From JBEKHI01 sp050012355 (GTDB taxonomy: Bacteria > Actinomycetota > Actinomycetes > Streptosporangiales > Streptosporangiaceae): DNA of 24,222 bases. The DNA lies in contig JBEKHI010000078.1 in NCBI GenBank assembly GCA_050012355.1, positions 1 to 24,222 of the forward strand, in the 5' to 3' direction. Below are positions 7,246 through 13,524 of this stretch, in pieces; the stretch's first letter is position 1, and the number at the start of each line of letters is the position of its first letter. A program made the position numbers and the translations under genes. The notes under the pieces were generated by a model. The model was given only the letters and a program-made list of their open reading frames with translations. It searched no databases and had not been told where the DNA came from.

Positions 7246-7282
7246 GCCTAGTGAATCTATGCCTAGGTCTACTAGGTGTCAA
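7246..7282 (-). promoter_or_regulatory. padR promoter with CTAG-rich operator
   Basis: On the minus strand, TTGACA (7282-7277) and TAGATT (7259-7254) are exactly 17 bases apart, a near-consensus promoter. The predicted start is at or next to the ATG at 7245, so the transcript would have no leader; accordingly there is no ribosome site. The spacer holds the dyad CCTAGTAGACCTAGG, and another CTAG lies between the -10 and the start codon. Three copies of a tetranucleotide that is usually rare in bacterial DNA, within about 30 bases, point to a PadR binding site. The -35 lies in the last codons of the ROK gene. Confidence 0.6.
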
Positions 7283-8465
7283 GCAAAAGGGGGTTATCGA
7301 GGACCGGTTGCCAGGCGAGTTCGCCGGCGCCGACCAGCGCGCCGGCCTCGAGCGAACATGTCAGCAACGGGACGCCACTCCCCCGGTCCCACGGCGACCG
7401 CCGCGCGACGGCGTCTCGCAGCCGGTCAGGGAGCGTGTCCGCCAGCGCGCCGTGCAGACCGCCAAGCAACACCCGATCAGGGTTGAGCACGTTGATCAAT
7501 CCGGCCAAGCCGACACCGAGGTACTCGGCGAACTCCTCGGCCACCGCCCGCACCCGCGGGTCGCTCGCGTACTCGTCGCGCAGCACGGCGACCGCTTCCT
7601 CCAGCGACGGCGTTGCCGACGTCCGCCCCGTCAAGGCGAGGAAGCGCAGCGGGTCGGTCTCCACGTCCAGGCACCCTCGGTTGCCGCAGCGGCAGGGCAG
7701 CCCGCCCGGGCTGACCGTGACGTGCCCCGCCTCCATCGCCAGGCCCGAGCTACCGGTGTACAGCCGGCCGTCCAGCACGAACGCGCCACCAGTACCCCGG
7801 TGGCCCGACGCGACCACGAGCAGCTGCCGCGCGCCACGGCCGGCGCCGTGCCGGTGCTCGGCGAGCGCCGCCAGGTTGATGTCGTTGCCGACCGCCGCCC
7901 GCGCCGTCGGCAGCCCCACCCGACGAGCCTCCTCCACCAGGAGGGAACGCAGCGGAGTCCCGGCCGGCCACGCCACGTACAGCGGGCCGAGCGCGGCGCC
8001 GCCGGGCGAGGTGACCGCCGTCGGCACCGCCAGCCCGACACCGACGCAGCGCCGGCCCCCCGAACGGAGCAACGAGGCGGCGGCCGCCATGACATCGGCA
8101 ACACATCGTTTTGGATCATCGGGGTCGTGTAGTGGTCCGGACGTTTCAGCGGCGAGCGCGCCGCCCAGCCCGAGCAGCGCCGCTTGGTAGCCATCGGGGT
8201 GAATCTGGGCGGCCACCGCGACCGGCCCGTCCGGCGCGACGCCCACGTGGTGCGAGGGACGACCCGGACTCCCAGAACCCGACGGGATGTCCACCTCGAT
8301 TAGACCCAGCTCGCAAAGCTCGGACAGCACCGCGCCGACGGTCGCGCGGGTGACGCCGAGCGCGGCGGTGAGCTCGGCGCGGGTGGTCACGTCGCCGACG
8401 TGAATAACCGACAAAGCCTGCGATATGGGTCTTGCCACGGGACCTGGTTCGCGCATAACGTTCAT
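7272..8465 (-). CDS. ROK-family transcriptional regulator
   Basis: The 397-residue protein combines an N-terminal winged helix-turn-helix (about residues 25-60, T-R-A-E-L-T-A-A-L-G-V-T-R-A-T-V-G) with a ROK sugar-binding domain, the plan of XylR/NagC-type repressors. In the ROK part are G-N-D195-I-N (the catalytic Asp position of sugar kinases), E245-A-G-H248, and the zinc-site cysteines C258-R-C260-G-N-R-G-C265. The HTH and ROK order argues for a sugar-responsive repressor rather than a kinase. It is divergent from, and almost touches, the MFS transporter gene, its likely target. The start is either ATG 8465 or ATG 8456; neither has a ribosome site. The 3' end carries the padR promoter. Confidence 0.88.
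   Translation of the reverse strand: MNVMREPGPVARPISQALSVIHVGDVTTRAELTAALGVTRATVGAVLSELCELGLIEVDIPSGSGSPGRPSHHVGVAPDGPVAVAAQIHPDGYQAALLGLGGALAAETSGPLHDPDDPKRCVADVMAAAASLLRSGGRRCVGVGLAVPTAVTSPGGAALGPLYVAWPAGTPLRSLLVEEARRVGLPTARAAVGNDINLAALAEHRHGAGRGARQLLVVASGHRGTGGAFVLDGRLYTGSSGLAMEAGHVTVSPGGLPCRCGNRGCLDVETDPLRFLALTGRTSATPSLEEAVAVLRDEYASDPRVRAVAEEFAEYLGVGLAGLINVLNPDRVLLGGLHGALADTLPDRLRDAVARRSPWDRGSGVPLLTCSLEAGALVGAGELAWQPVLDNPLLLDT
8432..8461 (+). promoter_or_regulatory. Possible leaderless promoter of the MFS gene
   Basis: TTGCCA (8432-8437) and TAACGT (8456-8461) are 18 bases apart. The predicted start is at about 8467-8469, coinciding with the GTG start of the transporter, so the message would be leaderless. 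This agrees with the absence of a ribosome site. The promoter lies within the N-terminal codons of the opposing ROK gene. Confidence 0.35.
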
Positions 8466-8486
8466 TTTGTGTACCCGCTAAACAAA
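8466..8486. promoter_or_regulatory. Dyad between ROK and MFS starts, possible ROK operator
   Basis: TTTGT (8466-8470) and ACAAA (8482-8486) form an inverted repeat with an 11-base centre. It covers the MFS start codon and the DNA just upstream of the ROK start, and it is A+T-rich compared with the flanks. ROK repressors often bind A/T-armed dyads near the start of the genes they control, so this is a candidate site. The arms are short. Confidence 0.3.
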
Positions 8487-9632
8487 GTCAAGGACCAACC
8501 GGCGGGTACCACCCTCGGCGGCGCCCGCGTCGCGCTCACCGCGTTCTTCACCGTGCACGGTTTCATCTTCGCGAACTGGGCGGTTCGCGTTCCCGCGGTC
8601 AAGGCCCAGACCGGCGCTTCGCCTGGCGTACTCGGGCTCGCGTTGCTCGGCCTGTCGGTCGGAGCGGTGACCACGATGCTGCTCGGCGGGATGGCGTGCC
8701 GCCGGTTCGGCGCCGCGCGGATGACCGTCGCGGCGTGCGCGTTGCTGTCCCTCGCTCTGCTGCTGCCGCCCCGTGCCCACTCGGCGGCGACACTCGGGCT
8801 CGGGCTATTCGTGTTCGGCGCGGCCTACGGCTGCATGAACGTCGCGATGAACGCCGTGGCCGTCGAACAGGTCGCCGCGATCGGCCGCCCGGTGATGCCG
8901 TCGTATCACGCGGCCTGGAGCTTCGGCGGGCTGGGCGGGGCGTTCGTCGGCGGGCTGCTCGCGCCGCACCTGTCCCCGGTCCGGCACCTGGCGCTGATCT
9001 CCGTCGTCGGCCTTATCGTCGCCGCCGTGGCCGGCCGGCCGCTGCTGCGCTGGCACCCGCCCGCGCACGCTACCGAGCAGCCGGCGCCGGGGCGGCGCGG
9101 CACGCTGCGACTCGTCGGCGGGCTGGGCCTGATCGCGTTGTGCGGCGCCTACGGCGAGGGCGCGATCGGCGACTGGGGCGCGCTGCATCTGCACCAGGAC
9201 CTGCATGTGGGCGTCGGGCTCGCCGCCGCCGGGTACGCCGCGTTCGCGTTCGCCGAGGCGACGGGCCGGCTCGGCGGCACGCAGTTGCTGCACCGCTTCG
9301 GCCAGACCCGCGTGCTGGTGGCCAGCGGGCTGATCGCGTCGGCGGGTGCGCTGGTCGCGGCCCTGGCGCCGGTGGCCTGGCTGTCGATCGCCGGCTTCGC
9401 CGTGGCCGGCATCGGGGTGGCCAACCTCTTCCCCACCGCGATGGCGCGGGCGGGCGTGCTCGCCGGATCGTCCGGCATCGCGGTCGCGTCCACCCTCGGC
9501 TACGGCGGCTTCCTGCTTGGCCCGCCATCGATCGGATTCCTGGCGGGCGCTTTCGGGCTCCCGGTGGCACTCACGACGATCTCGCTGCTCGCGCTGATCG
9601 CGGCCGCCATCGGCTACAAGAGCACGGCCTAA
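8469..9632 (+). CDS. MFS transporter, YbjJ-like
   Basis: This is a 387-residue inner-membrane protein of the major facilitator superfamily with about twelve hydrophobic helices. The first helix with F-A-N-W-A-V-R-V-P-A-V-K and the following G-L-S-V-G pattern resemble the YbjJ subfamily, whose substrates are poorly known; R-R-F-G-A-A-R-M is the loop 2-3 motif. I chose the GTG at 8469 because the frame upstream (to ATG 8400) is antisense to the ROK gene and adds a non-hydrophobic tail, and because a possible promoter points to this codon. The divergent ROK repressor suggests a sugar or sugar-derivative substrate. The stop codon overlaps the end of the convergent tetR gene by a few bases. Confidence 0.85.
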   Translation: MYPLNKVKDQPAGTTLGGARVALTAFFTVHGFIFANWAVRVPAVKAQTGASPGVLGLALLGLSVGAVTTMLLGGMACRRFGAARMTVAACALLSLALLLPPRAHSAATLGLGLFVFGAAYGCMNVAMNAVAVEQVAAIGRPVMPSYHAAWSFGGLGGAFVGGLLAPHLSPVRHLALISVVGLIVAAVAGRPLLRWHPPAHATEQPAPGRRGTLRLVGGLGLIALCGAYGEGAIGDWGALHLHQDLHVGVGLAAAGYAAFAFAEATGRLGGTQLLHRFGQTRVLVASGLIASAGALVAALAPVAWLSIAGFAVAGIGVANLFPTAMARAGVLAGSSGIAVASTLGYGGFLLGPPSIGFLAGAFGLPVALTTISLLALIAAAIGYKSTA

Positions 9633-10189
9633 CGGGCGCGCAATCCGTCCATCAGCAGGTCGAGCATGCGCCCGGCCTGGTCACGCTGCTCCGGCCGGCC
9701 GCACGCGAGGAAGATGCCGACCAGACTGGCGACCACGTCTTCCGCCTGCACGTCATCGCGCAACGTCCCGTCGGACGCCCCCGCCTTGAGCATGACCATA
9801 ACGGCGGTTGACATCTGCGCCCGGGTCTGCGAACTCGTGACCGCGCCGGAGGCGATGACGGCGCGCAATGCCCCGGCCATCTCGCGCTTGGCCGTCAGGT
9901 AGTCCCCGAACCGGTCCATCCAGGCACGGAGCGCGGCAGCGGGAGGCTGGACCGCGAGCAACTCGGCGGCGCTGTCGCAGAGCCTGCCAAGCTCGGCTCG
10001 GTAGACGGCCTCGACCAGCGCCTCACGCGTCGGGAAGTGGCGGTACAGCGTGCCGATCCCCACGCCCGCGTCGCGCGCGATCGCCTCCAGCGACACCTTC
10101 TCCGCGTCCGAGGAGAACGCCCCGCGCGCCGACTCCAGCAGGCGTTCCCGGTTGCGATGCGCATCCGCGCGCACTGGTTTCTCGGTCAT
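9629..10189 (-). CDS. TetR-family transcriptional regulator
   Basis: The 186-residue protein has a classic TetR N-terminal DNA-binding domain: helix 1 at about residues 12-26, then S-L-E-A-I-A-R-D-A-G-V-G-I-G-T-L-Y-R-H-F at about 33-52. The C-terminal ligand-binding and dimerisation domain is all-helical and not diagnostic. The ATG at 10189 is preceded by GGGAAG. The gene is divergent from the aldo/keto reductase, and the 103-base gap between them holds two copies of a CGGAGG-N2-CCTCCG dyad. It therefore probably represses both itself and the reductase. It converges on and slightly overlaps the MFS gene. Confidence 0.93.
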   Translation of the reverse strand: MTEKPVRADAHRNRERLLESARGAFSSDAEKVSLEAIARDAGVGIGTLYRHFPTREALVEAVYRAELGRLCDSAAELLAVQPPAAALRAWMDRFGDYLTAKREMAGALRAVIASGAVTSSQTRAQMSTAVMVMLKAGASDGTLRDDVQAEDVVASLVGIFLACGRPEQRDQAGRMLDLLMDGLRAR

Positions 10190-10210
10190 GGCTTCCCGGT
10201 CCTGACTAAC

Positions 10211-10224
10211 CGGAGGTCCCTCCG
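10211..10224. promoter_or_regulatory. TetR operator 1 (candidate)
   Basis: CGGAGGTCCCTCCG is a dyad with 6-base arms and a 2-base centre, 21 bases from the tetR start codon. The same dyad core recurs 38 bases away (10249-10262), centre to centre. Paired identical dyads in a tetR-divergent promoter region are a strong sign of the cognate binding sites. Confidence 0.65.
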
Positions 10225-10241
10225 TTTGTGCTACTGTGTAG

Positions 10242-10269
10242 ATCGATCCGGAGGACCCTCCGGATCGAT
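10242..10269. promoter_or_regulatory. TetR operator 2 (candidate), extended palindrome
   Basis: This is a perfect inverted repeat with 13-base arms (10242-10254 and 10257-10269) and a 2-base centre AC. Its inner core CGGAGG-AC-CCTCCG (10249-10262) matches operator 1. It lies about 24 bases before the aldo/keto reductase ATG, just upstream of its GGAGGAG ribosome site, where bound repressor would block the reductase gene. The extra flanking symmetry may make it the stronger site. Confidence 0.65.
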
Positions 10270-10292
10270 GTCAATCATAGCTGGAGGAGCGC

Positions 10293-11216
10293 ATGACAAC
10301 GCCCAGGCAGGCGCACTATTCCCCCGACCAGCCGGCCCCGACCGACCGCCCAGGCGGGACAGCGACGCTGGCCGGGCGGCCCGTCGCGCGGATCGGTTTC
10401 GGCGCGCTGCAGCTGGAGGCGCAGCCGTCCGGGCGAGACGCGGCGATCGCGATCCTCCGCTCGGCGGCCGGGGCGGGAGTCAACCACATCGACACCGCGC
10501 AGTTCTACGGCTCGTGCAACGAGCTGATCCGGGAGGCTCTGCACCCGTATCCCGAGGACCTGGCGCTGGTGACCAAGGTCGGCGCGGAACGCGACGAGCG
10601 AGCTGTCCCGATCCCGCTGGTACCTGCCCAGCGGCCGGAGCAGCTCCGGGCGAGCGTGGAGGCCAACCTGGCCACCCTCGGCGCGGAGCGGCTGGCGGTG
10701 GTCAACCTGCGCCGCCTGGATGCGCGGCCCGGCATCCTGGCCGAAGGCGACCAGCGCGTTGACCTCGACAGCCAGCTCGCGGAGCTCATCGCGCTACGAG
10801 ACGAGGGCAAGCTCGACGGCATCGGGCTCAGCAACGTCAGCGCCGATCAGCTCCGGCACGCTCTCCCGGCTGGGATCGCGTGCGTGCAGAACGCCTACAG
10901 CCTTCTCGACCGGTCCAGTGAGCCGCTGCTCGGGCTGTGCGCCGAGCAGGACATCGCGTTCGTGCCGTACTTCCCGCTCGGCTCGCGCGGTTTCCCTGGC
11001 ATCTCCAAGGTGACCGAGCACCCCGCGGTGGTCGCCGTCGCGGCATCGCTCGACGCGACACCCGCGCAGATCGGCCTGGCGTGGCTGCTGGCTCACGATC
11101 GGCGCATCCTGCTGATCCCGGGCACCGCCAGCCCGGCCCACCTGGCGGAGAACATCGCCGCCGGCAACATCCAGCTATCCCCGCAGACAATGACCGAGCT
11201 GGACCGCCTGTCCTGA
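10293..11216 (+). CDS. Aldo/keto reductase
   Basis: The 307-residue protein is an NAD(P)H-dependent oxidoreductase with the aldo/keto reductase barrel. It shows D67-T-A-Q-F-Y72-G and K95 in V-T-K95-V-G, three of the four catalytic positions. The usual histidine position reads V-N-L-R140-R-L-D, as in the E. coli YdbC-like branch, so the tetrad His is replaced. The cofactor motifs G-L-S-N-V near residue 180 and I-P-G-T-A-S near 275 are present. The ATG at 10293 has a strong GGAGGAG site. The gene is controlled by the divergent TetR with two operators, which suggests induction by a small toxic or xenobiotic carbonyl compound. The physiological substrate cannot be read from the sequence. Confidence 0.9.
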   Translation: MTTPRQAHYSPDQPAPTDRPGGTATLAGRPVARIGFGALQLEAQPSGRDAAIAILRSAAGAGVNHIDTAQFYGSCNELIREALHPYPEDLALVTKVGAERDERAVPIPLVPAQRPEQLRASVEANLATLGAERLAVVNLRRLDARPGILAEGDQRVDLDSQLAELIALRDEGKLDGIGLSNVSADQLRHALPAGIACVQNAYSLLDRSSEPLLGLCAEQDIAFVPYFPLGSRGFPGISKVTEHPAVVAVAASLDATPAQIGLAWLLAHDRRILLIPGTASPAHLAENIAAGNIQLSPQTMTELDRLS

Positions 11217-11230
11217 CGCCAGCTCCCGCG

Positions 11231-12403
11231 TCAGCCGAAGCGGAGTCCGTCGCCGAAGCCGAGGGTCCCTTCGCCCCAGGCGAGCATGTTCCGGTCCAGG
11301 TTGTTCCCGACGTGCTGGGCGACGGCGTGCACGTCGCGCCAGTTCCGCTGGATCGGCGAGTCCTCGTCAAGCGAGCTCGCCCCGGCGCCGAGGAACAGGT
11401 CCTCGACCGCCTCGACGCACTGCCGGACGCCAAACGCGTAATCGCGCCGGCTGCGGACCAGCGTCTCCGTCGTGGCCTTGCCGTGCTCGATTATCTCCGC
11501 GGTCACGGACTCGGCCGCTCGTTTCATCAGCAAGTCACTGGCATCGATGCGCGCCGACGCGCCGCCGAGCCTGATCAGCCCGGCCGGATCGCCGCCGAGC
11601 GGAGCACCGGTGAAGGGGTCGACGCGGCTCATCGTGCGGGCTATGCACGCGCGCAACGCCCCGCGCGCGATGCCGACCGCGGGCGCGGTCAGGAAGAGAG
11701 CCCATGCGCCGACGATCGGGGCCTTGTACAGCGGAGCGTCATTGAGCTCACGTCCGGGAGTGCTGGCCTCGTTGATATCCTGCAGCCGCAGCATGCGGTA
11801 CTCGGGGACGAAGGCGTCCTTCACGGTCAGGCCGCAGCTGCCCGTCCCGGCCAGCGCGGCAGCCTTCCAGTCCTCGACGATCTCTATCTCGCTCCGGGGA
11901 AGCAGCGCGAACCGGATGTCCGGCGGACCGTCATCGCCCGGGATCGCGACGAGCAGCAGCACCCAGGTCGCGTGGTGGACGCCGGTGGAGAACCGCCACC
12001 TGCCATCGCGGATCCGCACGCCGCCGTCGACAGGCTCGACGGGGCCGCTAGCGCCGGCGAACGAGGTGCTGATGATCGCGTCGGCATCGGCTCCCCAGAC
12101 GTCTTGCTGCGCCTGGTCACCGAACAATGCCAGCATCCACCCGTGCGAAGTGAGCAGCGAATAGACCCAGCCCGCGGAACCGTCCCCCTCGCAGATGAGG
12201 CTCACCACGTCGTAAATCTCAGCTAGGGACAGCTCCGAGCCACCAAAACGCCGCGGCTGGGCGATGCGCAACAGCCCGGACGCGTCGAGATCGGTGATGG
12301 TCTCGTCGGGTAGTCGCCGCAATTTCTCGGTCTTAAGTGCACGCTCCGCGAGAACAGGAACCAAATCCCGCGCCCGGGTCATCGCTTCCGCATAGCTCAA
12401 CAT
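11231..12403 (-). CDS. Acyl-CoA-dehydrogenase-fold flavoprotein, group D monooxygenase-like
   Basis: The 390-residue protein has the acyl-CoA dehydrogenase fold, but its landmarks favour the flavin-dependent hydroxylase branch (HsaA/HpaB-type oxygenase components). These are E-G-D-G-S-A-G-W-V near residues 72-80, the middle beta domain with F-S-T-G-V-H, and near the C terminus Q-R-N-W-R-D-V-H-A-V-A-Q-H, a pattern of that branch. Such enzymes hydroxylate aromatic substrates with reduced flavin from a separate reductase. No flavin reductase gene is adjacent. The start at 12403 has only a weak ribosome site; ATG 12382 is an alternative. It ends 14 bases from the convergent aldo/keto reductase. 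A true acyl-CoA dehydrogenase cannot be excluded. Confidence 0.8.
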   Translation of the reverse strand: MLSYAEAMTRARDLVPVLAERALKTEKLRRLPDETITDLDASGLLRIAQPRRFGGSELSLAEIYDVVSLICEGDGSAGWVYSLLTSHGWMLALFGDQAQQDVWGADADAIISTSFAGASGPVEPVDGGVRIRDGRWRFSTGVHHATWVLLLVAIPGDDGPPDIRFALLPRSEIEIVEDWKAAALAGTGSCGLTVKDAFVPEYRMLRLQDINEASTPGRELNDAPLYKAPIVGAWALFLTAPAVGIARGALRACIARTMSRVDPFTGAPLGGDPAGLIRLGGASARIDASDLLMKRAAESVTAEIIEHGKATTETLVRSRRDYAFGVRQCVEAVEDLFLGAGASSLDEDSPIQRNWRDVHAVAQHVGNNLDRNMLAWGEGTLGFGDGLRFG

Positions 12404-12434
12404 GTCCCAAATGTTCCCAGCCGAGCCGCGCCTC

Positions 12435-12496
12435 GATCATGGTTAGTGCTGCATTACCCACACTCTTTTGCGGGCAGTGTCGCACTCACCATGATC
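12435..12496 (-). repeat. 62-bp palindromic element, copy 2
   Basis: The element has the same length and layout as the one at 1489-1550: ends GATCATGG and CCATGATC, 26-base arms (12435-12460 and 12471-12496, 6 mismatches), and a 10-base centre that reads CAAAAGAGTG on the minus strand. It is inverted relative to copy 1. The loop has the same sense as the upstream gene whiA, whose stop codon is about 50 bases away. It lies at the junction between the conserved whiA cluster and the accessory block. One stem pair (positions 11 and 52 of the element) changes from G-C in copy 1 to A-T here, a compensatory change. Confidence 0.75.
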
Positions 12497-12546
12497 AACT
12501 TCGGGGGCGGCGGGTCCGGGCGGAGCGACGGTCCGGCGGCGGGGCG

Positions 12547-13524
12547 TTAGGGGTACAGGTCGATGGATAGGCCGGCTTCGGTGCTCGGGATGCCTAGGTC
12601 GGCGGCGCGGCGGTCGGCCATCGCCAGCAGCCGCCGGATGCGGCCGGCGATCGCGTCCTTGGTCAGTGGCGGGTCGGCGAGCTGGCCTAGTTCCTCCAGC
12701 GACACCTGACGGTGCTTGACCCGCAGCCGGCCGGCCATCACCAAGTGCTCGGGGGCGTTGTCGCCGAGTATCTCAAGTGCCCGTTCGACCCGGGCGCCCG
12801 CCGCGACGGCGGCCCGGGCGCTGCGCCGCAGGTTCGCGTCGTCGAAGTTGGCCAGCCGGTTCGCGGTGGCGCGCACCTCGCGGCGCATCCGCCGCTCCTG
12901 GAACTGCATCACGCTGTCGTGCGCGCCGAGCCTGGTGAGCATCGTGGTGATCGCGTCACCATCCCTGATGACCACCCGGTCCACGCCCCGGACGTCACGC
13001 GCCTTGGCGCTGACCTTGAGCCGCCGCGCGCACCCGACCAGCGCGAGCGCCGCCTCCGAACCCGGGCAGGTGATCTCGAGCGCCATCGACCGGCCCGGCT
13101 CGGTGAGCGATCCGTGCACCAGGAACGCGCCGCGCCAGGCCGCCTCGCAGTCGCAGCTCCCGCCGGAGACTACCTGCCGGGGCAGGCCGCGCACCGGGCG
13201 GCCGAAGCTGTCTACCAGGCCGGCCTGCTTAGCGAGCGCCTCGCCGCCCTTGGCGACGCGGACCACGTACCGGTTGCCCTTGCGCAGGCCACCGGGGGCA
13301 AGGACGAGCAGCTCGGACGACTGACCGAAGACCTCGGAGATGCTGGCCCGCAGCCGGCGCGCCACCGCGCCGGTGTCCAGCTCCGCCTCGACCACGATCC
13401 GGCCGCCGGAGATGTGCAGGCCGCCCGCGAACCGCAGCAGCGTGGACACCTCCGCCTTCCGGCAGCATGGCTTCACCACCTCGATGCGGCTCAGCTCGTC
13501 CTTCACCACTCCGGTCATCGCCAT
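12547..13524 (-). CDS. whiA: DNA-binding developmental regulator WhiA
   Basis: WhiA is required for sporulation septation in streptomycetes, where it acts with WhiB, and it is conserved in Gram-positive bacteria. The 325-residue protein is full length. It has an N-terminal homing-endonuclease-like fold (K-P-C-C-R-K-A-E at residues 18-25, R-F-A-G-G-L-H-I at 31-38), a linker, and a C-terminal helix-turn-helix at about residues 274-303 (S-L-E-E-L-G-Q-L through I-A-G-R-I-R-R-L-L). The ATG overlaps the yvcK stop by one base (TAATG). It is the last gene of uvrC-rapZ-yvcK-whiA. Normally gap follows soon after; here an accessory block intervenes. Confidence 0.97.
   Translation of the reverse strand: MAMTGVVKDELSRIEVVKPCCRKAEVSTLLRFAGGLHISGGRIVVEAELDTGAVARRLRASISEVFGQSSELLVLAPGGLRKGNRYVVRVAKGGEALAKQAGLVDSFGRPVRGLPRQVVSGGSCDCEAAWRGAFLVHGSLTEPGRSMALEITCPGSEAALALVGCARRLKVSAKARDVRGVDRVVIRDGDAITTMLTRLGAHDSVMQFQERRMRREVRATANRLANFDDANLRRSARAAVAAGARVERALEILGDNAPEHLVMAGRLRVKHRQVSLEELGQLADPPLTKDAIAGRIRRLLAMADRRAADLGIPSTEAGLSIDLYP

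Noticed and set aside
6926..7282. N-terminal extension of the HAAS membrane protein frame up to 7282
   Set aside because: This part covers the padR gene in another frame. The ATGA overlap start at 6925 begins exactly with the HAAS domain.
8400..8468. Upstream ATG start for the YbjJ-like MFS gene
   Set aside because: The added residues lack membrane character, lie antisense to the ROK coding region and have no ribosome site. The GTG at 8469 fits a possible promoter and the usual family start.
8696..9811. Arg/Ala-rich 371-codon open frame in another frame within the MFS gene
   Set aside because: It is an out-of-frame shadow; the overlapping frame encodes a clear 12-helix transporter.
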